From positions 8,122,001-8,186,000 of the forward strand of contig CM034107.1 in NCBI GenBank assembly GCA_019914945.1: a stretch of DNA of 64,000 nucleotides. Direction: 5' to 3'. The DNA comes from Typha latifolia (taxonomy: Eukaryota; Streptophyta; Magnoliopsida; Poales; Typhaceae). Shown here piece after piece: positions 1 through 11,526 of the stretch (its first letter is position 1; each line of letters begins with the position of its first letter). The notes beneath the pieces are model-generated. The model had not been told where the DNA came from, searched no databases, and was given only the letters and a program-made list of their open reading frames with translations. Position numbers and translations under genes: made by a program.

Positions 1-370
1 GATAGGATTTGAGGTAGCTATCGGGGATGGCTCCAAGCTATGGGTAAATAACTTATGCTGGCAATTGGGAATTTGGGTGCAGGGTCACGAGGTCATTGTG
101 AAACCCACTTGCTCTTTGATGTGCAGACATGCTCGTTGGCACCCAATGGCTGTAGAGTTTGTGACTGATAACTTTTGACTTCAGTAGCATGTGGATGACC
201 TTTCGAAGGGACGGGCAAGTGGTTCGACTAGAAGGGGTGAAGACTGGACCGAGACTCACTTTGCATTCAATGGAGGAGTTGTCTTGGCCACCAAGGACAA
301 AGGAGATGATGATGATGGACCCTAGGGAATTGGAGGCTTTGCCTGAGCTCGAGTTCGGAGAAATCGGGTA
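1..370 (+). pseudogene. Ty3/gypsy protease to RT-linker fragment
   Basis: Reading forward from base 2, a degraded retropepsin tail is visible. IGFEVAIGDGSKLW matches the corresponding stretch of gypsy D in this window. After a frameshift near base 125 the reading ADMLVGTQWL follows, the conserved end of the gypsy protease domain. Around 178-240 comes SSMWMTFRRDGQVVRLEG, typical of the linker before reverse transcriptase. The element enters from outside the window, so its 5' part is not visible. Family knowledge: this region processes the Gag-Pol polyprotein. Here the frameshift makes it non-functional. Confidence 0.7.
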
Positions 371-2160
371 TGGGTAGGAGTAGGTCCTTCACCAAGATGA
401 CCCAACCGACTGAATTGATTATTTTTACCGCATTTTACCTTGTTTTTCAAACCAGAATATAAGCCAAAATGGAGGACCAAATTGGATTGAGCTTGAAATA
501 GAGAAGGTGAAATCAAACTCCAAGGGATCGATGCAAATGGTTCATTTCCACGAGCTTGAACCTGAATGCAAAGAGATTGAGTTCATCAAGCTTGACCGAG
601 CTGATTTTGGAAAAGTGAAGTTTGTGGAGCAGTGCGTTGGTCCAAAGCTGAACCCTAAGGCCATGTGGTCAAGCCAAATTGGGATGATGTAGTTTGAAGT
701 TGATTGTGCGGCCTAGTCGAGCCAACATAGGAGAAAAAGCTTAAGGAACCCAATGAGAGCTAGCTTAGAGGGTCTAGATATGGCCAAGCTTGAGCCCGAT
801 GTGGGGGACTCGGACCCTTTAAGGCCATGGAACGTGGTTTGGTTCAGCATGCCCAAATTCACCCATATTTGGGCCAAGTTTGACTTAAAAATGTTGTAGA
901 ATTAAAAATGCAATGCGCTGGATTAGACCCAAGCTGAACTCAAAGGCAGTAGAGTCATATGGAATCAAGATGGGGAAATTACAAGATGAACCCAGGTGCA
1001 ACCCAATTAGGCCAACACCGATGGAGAAGTTTAAAGGGCAGTGGCGGTTCAGGAAGCCCAAGGGGGGAGACAGTTCTAGGACCGCACTGGGCAGTGCTTT
1101 TCTTGGCGACTTGATAATATAAAGAGATCATTTTTTTCCTCAAGAGGACAATGAAGGCTCAGCGACGAGAAACCTCAGACGGAGGCTAAATTGGGGATTG
1201 AATGTTTGTCCCAACTTGAATTATCAATCTTCCATATGACATGGTTGACAATCCAAGCTAGAACAACACTTAATCACCGGCGAACGGACCATCATGAGAT
1301 GAGATAGCAAGCCTAGATGTGTGACCACCAACTTCACGCTTTGGGGATAAGATGATGAAAGTGTGGTGGTCTGTTACAAACCAACCTGAAGGATGAGCCA
1401 AATCACATTGGGCTCTGGCGACGAAGGAAGGGCCGAGGACTTTTGCATCCAATCCATCTATTTATCTATTTGATTATGTTACTCATTTTCTATTTAGTTG
1501 TTTGCTACTTAGAATTTATGTTAGGTTAGTCAGACCCGAGCTCTTTAAGCTGGGCTGGTTGAGTCAAATTAGGTACCCACCAAGCTTGTAGTGCACAGCT
1601 AATTGTAATAAGTTAGGCCTACAACCTAGCCTTTAATTTGATGCATTAGTGTTCTAGTTTGAGTCAGTTGGACCTAAGCTAACTTAGCTATGCTGACCAA
1701 ATCTGAATTATCTTGTGATTATTGAATTATTCTCTCAAGATTTACCTTCTCATTCCTTGTTCGACTAGCTTCAGCCATGGTCGCCCTAACCACCATCTAG
1801 GTCGGCCACCGTTGCCTATCTCCTCGTCTGACTACACCACCTTGACCTTAAGGAACGACTTTACTTCTTCTCTGTCACCTTCACAACCGACTACTTGATT
1901 TTCTACCATCACTATTGCCACTACCATACTGCCACCTTAGACCGGATCATCACCACCCACTTCAACCTCTCCTTTTCACGATCCACGCTAATGGATTGTC
2001 CTTCATCCAAATCTATCCCCAAAAACCCACATTCGTCTAACCATTGGATTTCAAGTAAGCTCTTAACCTTGACAATCCATGGTAACCTTATCTTTCTGGT
2101 AAAGAGTTAGAATCTAATCCTATTGTCAGATTTGGGCTCATAGCGATCGTGGGGTTCAGA
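371..2160 (+). other. non-coding DNA, possibly the 3' end of the same gypsy element
   Basis: No convincing protein reading. A purine tract, AAGGGGGGAGACAG, at about 1060-1073 resembles a polypurine tract that would precede a 3' LTR. The pyrimidine-rich leader-like DNA at 1740-2110 resembles in style the gypsy LTRs further on. LTR edges could not be fixed, so this is only a suggestion. Confidence 0.3.
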
Positions 2161-3672
2161 AGGCATTCGTATTGATCCAAGAATTACGACACTTTTTATT
2201 ACCTTTAACTAAAGTTTAAATTTCCATAAATAAATATTGATCCACTTCTCCATCCCTTAATTACCTCTCAAAGGAGTGGTGTGCCTTGTGCAAGATGAGG
2301 AAAGTCAAATAAAAATTTAAAAGGTGTTTTGGAAGCAATTTCCATATGTCGATCACGAACGAACTTGAACAATTCACTGATTTTACTTGTATAACATCGT
2401 GAGGTTATCAAGCATGATTTAAACACCCTATAGTTTCTCTACCGGCATTTAACATCAAATCCCTCTGTGGCTTTATCAATTTTCTTCTTTGACGAAGGGT
2501 CTGATTAGTTTAAATTTTATCATTAGAGTCTCTCTTCCTCTTTGATAGAGAGGTCTGACTTGGTTGAGGTTCCATCAATTCACATTTTTTATTTTCACTA
2601 CAATTAGTGGAATCTCTCTTCCTGGTCTTTGAGATTAGATAAATCCAAATTATTTGAACAAATCATAAGAACATAAGATTTCAAATAGTCAACATAAATA
2701 TAATTGTCCAACACACAAAATATATGCCTCGCATAAAACTTTAAGAGGTTATACCATTAATTCAATAACGGCTAATTCGTAATAAAACCGTGAAATAAAA
2801 ATTCATTTGGTAATTAAAATATAAATAATCGGTACCAAATTTATCAATAAACTATGAAACTAAAATAGAAAGTTCCAATTTAGTCAATAAGTTGCGAAAC
2901 AAAAATAACAAATACAAATTTTGTCAATAAATTGCGAAACCAAAGTTACAACTACAACTTTGGTAATTTAATTACAAAAGCAACATTACAACTACTCATA
3001 TCTTCTCTCATTCACTAATAAACCCTAAAATGCAAATATAACTATACAAACAACTGGTCATAATATTATTAACTGAAAAAATGGAAACCTAATTAAACTA
3101 TCTCAATAACAATCCAATGAAATCAAGAGGGCTTTCTGAATGAATGGTCTAACAAATTCTTACAAAATGGGTATATACTCATTGATTTCATTTCTTCACT
3201 ACAAAATATGAATAAAAATGATGAATTCCGATAAAAACTTAAGAGTAAAAAAATTTAACAAAAACCTCAAAAGATAGTAACACTACTAAATATCAACATT
3301 AACACCCTTATACATATATTAGCACTGCTAAATAACTGATCAATGAAACAAAAACCCTAGAGTTCTTTAGAAGAACGAAGGTGGTGGCTCAATGGATATC
3401 CTCAAGCAAAACTCAATTTCGTTCTTTAAGTACTAAAGGAAAAAAAATAAATTTTTAATTCAAAATCATTAATTGTAGTCTCTTCAGCCAGCCACACTCA
3501 AGTACAGGAAAGAAAAAGTTGGAAAAGAAAGAGAATTTAAATCTCATGTGCAAATAGAACCGAAAAGGGGCTAGGCTCACACAATCAAAAACCAACTATG
3601 ATTTCTATGCAAATTTGCATAAAACTATTGTTCTTTGATTTTTTATATATTATTATTATTATTTGAGAACAT
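2161..3672. other. AT-rich non-coding DNA
   Basis: AT-rich sequence with many homopolymer runs and no supported coding region. The only internal structure seen is the ~40-bp degenerate tandem repeat listed separately. Confidence 0.5.
2836..2995. repeat. degenerate ~40-bp minisatellite, about 4 units
   Basis: Four consecutive segments start near 2836, 2877, 2916 and 2956. They share the pattern AATTTAGTCAATAARTTGCG, then AAAC and an A-rich tail ending in ACTAC or AAATAC. Units are 39-41 bp and diverged from each other, so the array is old. Confidence 0.6.
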
Positions 3673-3727
3673 GTTTTTTTTTTAGGTGAAAGGAGCTGGT
3701 GTCAGCTAGATTAGTTTGCTTGGTTGG

Positions 3728-4330
3728 TTAACCCGGTGAATCAAAATATAACAGATTAGATAGATCGGGTGTATAGGGGTCCCCTGGATCCCATATAGTA
3801 GGGGCCGAGCCCATTTTAATCGAGTTGGCGGCCCAGTCTGCTATTTGGTTAGCCTCGCGTAGCACATGGGAGACTTTCCACTCCCTAATCCCACTCATCA
3901 TAACCCTATAATCTTCCACCAAGTTCCTAACTTGCCATGGGTAACTTGCCTCATGTCGGAGAATTTGTGAGAGGACTAGTGAGTCCATCTCGAGCTGTAA
4001 CCTGCACCTTTTATCTGCCATTCTGAGGCCTAATTGGACAGCCCAAGTCTTAGTAAACAAGCTGGAAATGCTTGGGCAAGGTTCCCACACCATCTTCATA
4101 AGCCGGTCGTTAGGGTCCCGGATCACAAAACCCGCTCCCCCTTGATAGCTCCTTTCTACAAAGCACTCGTCAATGTTGATTTTTTGCCACCCCTCCGCCG
4201 GGGCCTCCCACTTGACCAAGCTCCTGTCCTTGGATGCGGAAGGAGTCCTCCCCGGTCTTGCGTACTCATTAGCTAGCTGCATTGCCTTCTTTACCACTAT
4301 CCTAGGACTTTGACGACTTGCTCCAAACAC
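3728..4330 (-). pseudogene. LINE 1 RNase H-like domain (RVT_3 type)
   Basis: A 200-residue open reading matches the RNase H-like domain at the C-terminus of plant LINE polyproteins. It contains KINIDECF (first acidic residue of the fold), GGAGFVIRDP, LQLEMDSLVL and SHVLREANQIADWAA near the end. The RNase H fold removes RNA from RNA/DNA hybrids during reverse transcription, or is a relic of that role. It lies directly downstream, on the minus strand, of the zinc-binding and RT regions. It is open over its length but is cut off from the rest by stops, so it is a fragment of a dead ORF2. Confidence 0.8.
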
Positions 4331-4374
4331 TACAGCATTGCGTTGCTTCTAGATTTGCTAGAGTGTTGACACAA

Positions 4375-6665
4375 TTAATGCCTTGACACTCTTGTTTGCC
4401 TATGAATTCGGGTTCCAGACACTAGAGAGCCATTCCTCATTGATCTGGGTGGCCAAATACCCCACTTGTTGCTCCACCTCTGCCCAGCACTCAAGGCTGA
4501 AGGGGCATGCAAAGAAGAGGTGAGTACAAGTCTCACAATGTCGCTCGCAGAATGCACATCAGCCCTCTTGGCCAATGTTTAGGCGATGGAGGTAGTCTTT
4601 GGTTGGCAGTCATTGTCATGCCAGCTTCCAAACAAAGGTCTACACCCTGGGAGCAACCTACAGCATCCAAACCTCCTTCCAACCATCCCAAGGTCACAGT
4701 CCTTGTTGCTGTTGGAATGTGTAGATGAACTTAGCCATCGGCATCCCATGTGGATGCGGCCACCAGATCCACTGATCTTGAGTAGAAGGGCCACCCATCT
4801 GGAACATTGAGATCTCAAAGGCTAGTTCTGTCCCCACCTCCCCAGCCAGCCAATGGCTATCCCAGCGCTGTCTGTCAAGAATGTCGGCAACCCGCAGCCC
4901 CTTTTGAAGTAGGTTAGGGGAGATGACCCTTGGTTGTCGGTTCCATGGCATGGAGGTCAGCCACGGCTCTGCCGCCCCGCTGGTAGAGCTGAGCTTCATC
5001 TTCCCCGCTACATTGTTAAGAGCCCTGTTGACCCACGATATCGGCTGCCTCCGAGGTCTTTCCCACGGGTTCAACGTCCCATATTTGGCCTTGAGTAGGT
5101 TCACCCAAGGCACATTTTCCCGGTTTAGAACTTTTAGGACCAGCTTCCTAAGGTGCGCTGCCCTTGCCCGCTTGAGATCTCGTATGGCCAGGCCACCTTC
5201 ATCCCATGGCAAGGTGATCGCCCCCCAGTTGACTAAGTGCAGGTCGTGGCCACTCTATTTGTCCCAAAGGAAGGACCTCACCTTCCTTTGGGACTGCATC
5301 AAGCAGCCAGGTACTCCCTAGCCAATAAGTTAGGATGGCCAACAGTGTCGACTTGATAAGGGTGCACCTCCCAGCCGTCGATAGCATCCCTCGCTTCCAT
5401 CCGGCAAGCTTCCAATTGACACGGTCCACCAAGGCTTGGTGAACTCTAATTTTAACTCGTTTGTCGAATATGAGCATGCCCAGATACACAAATGGCATGT
5501 CTGCCGCCTGTAGTCCCATGGTCTCGCCGAGAAGAGCCTTCTGGTTTCCAGGAAGCCAATCTGACAAATAAAGCGTAGATTTTTGAAAGTTGGCTTTTTG
5601 GTTGGTGAGTGCCGAGTAGTGGCATAGGCAGTTAAGCACACACGATGCATTCGCCTGCATTGCTTGGGCCGTGATCAACATATCGTCGACGTATAGGAGG
5701 TGGGAGAGTTGGCTTTCTCCCACTTGAAAGCCCTGGAGCTCCCCACTCCTAACCTTGCCATTGAGGAGTTTTGTGAGCACCTGCGAGACAAGGATGAATA
5801 GATATGGTGATAGCGGATCATCTTGTCTGAGATTGCGGTAAAGCCAGATCCACTCAGAAGGCATGCCGTTAACCAACACAGCATAGCGGGGGGAGGAAAT
5901 GCAGGTTGATATCCATGCCATCCAGCCAGCGGGGAATCCGATACGGGAGAGTGCTTCCATAACCGCTTCCCAACTAACCCGATCTTTCACCATGTCGACC
6001 TTTGCCATCATCACTAAGGCAACTCTCCTGCCCGAGCACATCGAATGAGCAACCTCCTAAGCAGCGAGCGTGTTGTCCATGATGCTCCGACCAACCACAA
6101 AAGCCTCATGTTCCCACCCGACCAGGGATGGCAAGGTTGGCTTGAGTCTTGCCATGAGGACCCAAGTGATGACCTTGTATGCGATGTTACATAACGCGAT
6201 CGGTCGGTAGTCATGGACGTGCATGGGATGGTCACGCTTTGAAATGAGCGTAATAAAAGTCTCACACCATCGGGTTGGCAGGGAGGCGGAGGCAAAGAAG
6301 TGCTCTATTGCATTTAGAAGGCTATCGCCCAAGATGTCCCTGTAGCGAACATAGACCTCCACTTGTAGATTGTCCAGCCTCAGCGCTTACCCCCGGGCTA
6401 GGGTCCATAGGGCGTCCTTAATCTCATCCTCGGTAATAGGCCATGTTAGTTCTTGGCTGGTTTCCAGTGCCATGCATGGTAACACAGGCCATTCCCTCCC
6501 AATGGTGTTAATTGCACCTTCACAACCCCATAAGTTACCGTAGAAATGCGAGAACATTCTGCTGACCTCTACTAGGTCTTGAATCCACTCCTCCTGGTCA
6601 TCCATGATTCCTAGAATGCGGTTGTGTTGTTGGCGGATGGTTGCAGTCAAATGAAAGAACCCCAA
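4375..6665 (-). pseudogene. LINE 1 reverse transcriptase and zf-RVT region, broken
   Basis: The RT is spread over several frames on the minus strand. 6665-6387 holds the N-terminal linker. 6362-6057 has TLISKRDHPMHVHDYRPIAL and CNIAYKVITWVL. 6041-5199 has KVDMVKDRVSWEAV, RQDDPLSPYLF and the catalytic box LLYVDDML. The thumb/connection follows at 5212-4694 and a zinc-binding-like segment at 4575-4375. The RQDDPL box has D where G is usual (RQGDPL). At least four breaks separate the blocks. In living LINEs this enzyme does target-primed reverse transcription. Here it cannot be made as one protein. Confidence 0.85.
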
Positions 6666-7149
6666 GTTTCTGTCTCCTTGATGGACCTATCATAGCCGCT
6701 AATGTTCCAACCATTTTAGATTGATTTGCCTGCTAAGGGCTATCTTGAGGTTATGCAGGCTCCTTAGTGCAAGCAGGTCGTTATCGTCTAGACTCCCCAC
6801 CGCATCTCAGCCCTCCGGTTCTTGTATACTTTATTTAGTCTCCTGGAATCTCTTCTCAAGGTTCCCCACAGTGAGCTTGGCCCACCTACATAGGGCACCC
6901 TGCAACATGCACACTTTATGCATGAAAGCATGCAGCAGGTTGCCTCTCTCTGCATGCCGCCAGATCCGCTTCACCTCACACTTGCAATCCTTGTACCCCA
7001 GCAAGTACAACTCAAACCTAAAGGGCCAGGAGACCCTATCAAGCATGAGTTGCACAGTGACTAGGAGGGGCGCTTGGTCCAATGCCGTCTTGTCGAGGTG
7101 GTTACCCTTGTTTGAGCATACTTGCCAATCCAAGACGTATTCGCGAGAA

Positions 7150-7762
7150 CTCGATCGAGGCGGACCTAGATCCTCCCCGCACCTCGCTGGTTATTGCACC
7201 AAGTGAATGGGTGCCCTTGGAAGCCGAGGTCACAGTGTTCTGTGTTTTCAACAAAGGCCCTAAACGCCTTGCAATTTGGGCCGAGTTCCACCGTGCCCTT
7301 GCTCCGCTTCTCGTTTTCTGATAGGTAGGCATTGAAGTCTCCTCCTACGATCCAAGGGACATGTAGTTTTGCCATGGAGGTTAGTTCCTCCCACAGTTCA
7401 CCCTAGCAAAGGATATCATTGTTGGCAGAGACAGCTAACAACATCCACAGTTGGCCTGAGCTAGGTGTTATGACCAGGTGGACAACATACCATGAGACTG
7501 CGACAATGTCCACCCACCTAAGCGCTACCTTCCATAGGATGATAATACCACCTGATACTCCGATTGTCGGGACTGTGAACCAACGCCAACCACGGCCTAG
7601 CTCACGCGCCACTTTCTTTGTTGCCTCCCAACTCGCATGCAATTCCAGTAGGATGAGCACGTCCAAGTGGTGCTCCCTGTTCAAATCTCTACACCTGTCC
7701 AAAGCCTCCTTCTTGAGTGCCCCTCTGCAATTCCACAATATGGTCTTGATCATGGATAACAC
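7150..7762 (-). pseudogene. LINE 1 APE-type endonuclease domain, broken
   Basis: The minus-strand reading begins KTILWNCRGALKKEALD at 7762, the classic start of plant LINE ORF2 endonuclease. It continues with LDVLILLELHASW and VSGGIIILW. After a stop near 7400 the next frame has VPWIVGGDFNAYLSENEK (the GDFN active-site box) and CDLGFQGHPFTW. The later box reads LDQAPLL where SDHAPL is usual, so the catalytic His appears replaced by Gln. This nuclease normally nicks the target DNA. Confidence 0.8.
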
Positions 7763-8262
7763 TAGGGATTAAGTTTTGGGAAAGACCGTTAGCATTTCCT
7801 CCCCGCTTGGCGTGTCCCTGGCTTGCCTTCCCTCAACTCTTCCGCTGCCTCAGGTAGCCCTTCAGTACTCGCCGGGCCACTGTATCCCACCAGCGCCAAT
7901 TGCAGCGCTTCTGTGTCAGTCTCCATGGCCACAGACTCCTCTAGAAGTTGTCCATGTCCTAAAGCACGTTTCAAGTTGGCCACTGCTGCACCATGAATAG
8001 TTGGAGGCTCCCTCCTTTCCCCAGTTGAGGGGCCTTCTTGGAGTGTGGCTAGGCTGTAACAACCTAGCACTAATAAAATAAAAAATAAAAAAATAGAAAA
8101 AGAGAGAAAAAGAAAGAAAATTTGGGCACGACGTGACCGGCCACATTGTGGCCGGCCTCGTGCCCAACTCAAGCCCAATAGGTGAGAAAAAAATCTCACC
8201 TGCCATGGCAAACCTTGGGGTCGCCGTCATCCTCCCTCCTCCACCACCTTCTCTCCCTCTTT

Positions 8263-8264
<2 letters not shown>

Positions 8265-8328
<64 letters not shown>
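8265..8328. repeat. (CT)n microsatellite
   Basis: An almost pure run of CT dinucleotides in the 5' third of X-LTR copy 1, followed at about 8428-8532 by CTT/TTTC-rich repeats. Equivalent, length-variable CT/GA tracts are present in the other X-LTR copies. Confidence 0.95.
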
Positions 8329-8331
<3 letters not shown>

Positions 8332-8564
8332 GTTCACCTAAACCGAACCGCCGGCGAGAGGCCAGCCGCTGGCTGGCCAACAGCGGCCGAGCTCCCTCCC
8401 CGCCGGCCCGATCCCCTCCTCTCTTTCCCTTCTTCTTCTCCTCTTCTTCTTCTTCTTCTTCTTCTTCTTCTTTCTTCTTTCTTCTTTCTTCTTTCTTCTT
8501 CCTTTCTTCTTTCTTCTTCCTTTCTTCTTTTTCTTCCTCGACTTCTTCTCCTTCTCTTTTTGCA

Positions 8565-8589
8565 TAGTGCTGAGCCAAGCCCAGCACTA
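8565..8589. other. conserved stem-loop of X-LTRs at the CT-rich/AT-rich border
   Basis: TAGTGCTG at 8565-8572 pairs with CAGCACTA at 8582-8589 over a 9-base loop. The same spot in copy 2 (about 22673-22695) can pair TAGTGCTGGG with CCCAGCATTA, and copy 4 (about 54976-54998) has GTGTTGGGCT with AGCCCAGCAC. It is followed by T/A-rich DNA in every copy. A role as terminator or RNA-processing signal is inference only. Confidence 0.5.
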
Positions 8590-10481
8590 GTGTCAGTGCT
8601 TTATTTATTCTATTTTATTTAGTTTAGTTTATTTATTTAGGTATTTCCTTCTTAATTAATGCAAATTGATTATTTAGACATTAATTATTTTAATAATAAT
8701 ATATATTCTTTAATATGATTATTTTTAATTATAATTTGTATAAGTAATAATTAATTAGGTATAAATATAGGTAATACTTATATTTATTTATTTATTTCTC
8801 TATTAGATTAATATATAGATTTGTAAATTATAATTATCAAATTTTCTATACTAATATTCTTATGAGGTACATTTTAAGTAATTCTAATAATTTATAATAC
8901 ATTCTTATTTTGTAACAAATAAAATACTAGGCTTATCTATTTATTTATTATTTTATAAAGTAATGATTACATAGTCCCTAATTAATCAAGATAGAGTGAG
9001 AACCACAATTTAATTATAATTAGATTTTTATCTATATTTATATTTTTATTTATAATTAAAAATTTAGCTAGTTATAGAGATAAGTAGAAATTCTAAACCC
9101 TAATAAATCATCATATGTTACATAAACGGATTTTAATTAGATGAACGACTAACTTCATGCTACTTAAATATTTTCAGATCCCGAACCCCTTATGTGAGGC
9201 CCCATGGATCCTGTTATGACGAGTTGTCACTCGGTTGCCAGATGTGAAGGATACATGAGTTGTCTTCTGATCAGAAGTGAGTAGTCTTATCCCTAGACAC
9301 TTTTCTCAAATTATGTTATATTATGTATTATGTATATACATGTTTTGGCCTCTAGTATGATTATATGATTTTATCTAAAGATAATTACAGTCGAGCATAT
9401 TTTATCATGCATGCAATTAGGCTGATCTTGGATATGAGTATGATGATGATATATAAAGATGATTAGAACTGACTATACTGTTATAATTTTATGTCTAATT
9501 GATCCGTAGCATGAGTATGCATGTTGTGAGAGATTAGCATGTGTATGCATGTGTTGACTACATGGTTGGAGACTGCATTGCATCATTTTTCTCTTGATTC
9601 CTATTCCACATAAATTCATATTACGCATTGACTTGTTATTCAACTGGATATGTGCATATGATCTATCATTTAGAAAGAAAGCATAAAATATGATTGATAG
9701 AATAATTGATAGAAAGCGTCAGGATATCTTAACCCCCTCAGATATGTGGTACGTGATAGCGACTTGAGATATCTTAAGAAGATAATTTAGAGCGATGATG
9801 AGGTGAGATATAGATGCGAGACGGTATAGATGATGGTTTATATAGAAATTAAATTGTACTAGTATTTGATATTTGTACTCTTTTGTATTAGACGATGATT
9901 TGTATAATACATGTCGAATCATAGTGTGCTCTTGTATTAATTATTTTAGTTGTATCTTGATGGTTCGTCATGACCTGTGTGGGTCCTACCATATTATTGT
10001 GGACTTGGATATTCATATATTAACATGTTTATTTGGTTAATAGTATGATTTATTTGGCAATGGATTATGTGATCATGGATATGTTAGCAGGTTTTGTTTG
10101 ATGATGTCATAATTATATGTGCACAAGAATGCATCTGTGCGTGACGGTCCCCGCCCGACTTGTCACGTGCGTCGCGCTTATTGTGTGGACGCGTAGGCGT
10201 GCACGTGCTCATGCTGGGCGGGGGCGTTATATAGGCCCTCCTATAGGATCTCCTTTGGGAAGGTATCGGACCTGCAAGGCCAACCAACCCCTAGCCCTAG
10301 TTGTTTTTATGTATGAGGAGTAAGGAGCAAGTCTTCCTCCTGTTCCCAAGTGGATGGCTAATCCATTGATTGTGGCTACCCCTAGGTTAGCCATAGGTAT
10401 TTCAGGTTCATTTGCCTCACATGTTCCAAGCACCATCTGCCTTTGGCGGAAAAAGGAAGATGAAACCCTTGGGTTCGGACG

Positions 10482-10545
10482 CAGTATTTAAGGAACCCAC
10501 GAGTGCGTTCGAACTCAAAAATCCTCGTTCGAACGCCCTTTTTTT
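10482..10545 (-). promoter_or_regulatory. internal promoter remnant of copia A
   Basis: On the minus strand, two GTTCGAACGC-type motifs (around 10537 and 10507) are followed by a TATA-like TCCTTAAATACTGCG, and then by the start of a CT-rich leader before truncation. This matches the better preserved cassette of copy C at 43311-43386. Confidence 0.45.
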
Positions 10546-11526
10546 CTTTTTTTTATAAGCTAAAAATAAGTTCAAAATCATTTTGGAGATGCACTTCTAG
10601 AATTCCAAACTATATTCAAGACATAGAATATGACAATCAAATGAAATAAGTCATACAAGATCAATCAAATCATCAAAAGCATATTATAATCAATTCGAAT
10701 GCATCACTCAAAATTACATTAATCTTGATTGATCATAACGATATGCATATGCAAGATGTGCATTAATAACATGAACCAATCTTTTTAAACAAACTTTTCT
10801 ATATCAACAATGATGCAACACAGTAGTCAAACCGACTTAGTATGGAAATGTTGCACTTTTCGACTTATTCTCCATAACACAACAGGAATTTTTCCTGTAT
10901 TTTTTTTTTTACTGAAACATATATGTGCAATGACGGCTTTCACACATGAGTAGGTAGCCCTTTTCTTGTAGTACAAATCAACCGATGTGCAAGAAGAGAT
11001 TCACATATATCATTTTTTTTTAAATTGCAAATAATGTACTGAGTCAAACTGGACTCGAAACAAGACGGCTTTCACACTAACTCATTGTAGCCCTTTTCAT
11101 TGATCTTTTATAAAAATATATTTGATAACTAAGCATGAGGTCAAACTGTGCAAATCAAAGTTAATAGAGAGCTATTTAAAAAAAATATTCATGATATCAT
11201 GCTCACACAAGAATACACATACGTTATGAGTGCATTAAACATTTATAATTATTGAAGTCGAGGGAGTGACCAAATTAAAATTGAAACAATATACTACAAG
11301 ATGACAAACTTGACTATAATAACTCATAATCAAAAGGAAAATCATATTTTTATGTCAAGAGTATAGTATTGAATCTAGGAGTGCATCAAATTTTTTTTTT
11401 TTTATATAACAAAAACTCTCGACGAATCTAAAACTAAAACCAAAGAAAATGTCAGAGTAAAGAAAACAAAAAAAAACGAAACGATAAGAAACTCGCAAAC
11501 TAAAAAGAACTCAAATCCCAATAAAA

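Larger units (their letters stand above)
8055..10231 (+). mobile_element. X-family solo LTR, copy 1
   Basis: A 2177-bp unit starts TGTAACAACC and ends GGGGGCGTTATA (the terminal CA mutated to TA). It is flanked by the 5-bp duplication TAGGC (8050-8054 and 10232-10236). In order it holds a CT-rich block with (CT)n and (CTT)n, a short hairpin at 8565-8589, AT-rich DNA, and a GC-rich 3' end from about 10120. Copies 2, 3 and 4 share this order. TG..CA-type ends and a 5-bp TSD indicate an LTR. No internal coding region or second LTR is present. It sits inside LINE 1. Confidence 0.85.
3673..10436 (-). mobile_element. LINE 1: L1-type non-LTR retrotransposon, 5'-truncated, split by a solo LTR
   Basis: Read on the minus strand, the order is ORF1 C-terminal remnant, APE-type endonuclease, reverse transcriptase, zinc-binding region and RNase H. 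This is the plant L1 order. The T run at 3673-3683 is the expected genomic poly(A) tail. X-LTR copy 1 (8055-10231) interrupts ORF1; removing it and one TAGGC restores a continuous LINE reading across the junction. The 5' end is lost where LINE sequence meets copia element A near 10440. Several stops and frameshifts show that it is dead. Confidence 0.85.
7780..10436 (-). pseudogene. LINE 1 ORF1 C-terminal remnant, interrupted
   Basis: The ORF1 remnant has two parts: 10436-10237 and, after the solo LTR, 8049 to about 7780. The first reads IHLGTGGRLAPYSSYIKTT and ends in a Gly/Pro-rich segment. Joining it across the insertion continues in frame for about 55 codons before a stop. A different frame is open closer to ORF2. 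The N-terminal RNA-binding part is missing. No firm domain assignment is possible; the ORF1 call rests on position upstream of the endonuclease. Confidence 0.45.

Noticed and set aside
4034..5321. Plus-strand ORFs over LINE 1
   Set aside because: They are antisense shadows of the LINE RNase H and RT, with no match of their own.
5199..6041. Group II intron reverse transcriptase
   Set aside because: Domain order with APE endonuclease upstream, RNase H downstream and a poly(A) end marks a LINE.
8182..8622. Ser/Leu-rich and Lys/Glu-rich open readings
   Set aside because: They come from CT and CTT microsatellites in an X-LTR. Equivalent ORFs at 22384-22773, 46531-47048 and 54976-55515 are rejected for the same reason.
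10084..10323. Short ORFs on both strands in GC-rich DNA
   Set aside because: They cover the GC-rich 3' end of X-LTR copy 1 and, past 10231, a different element. No conserved protein.
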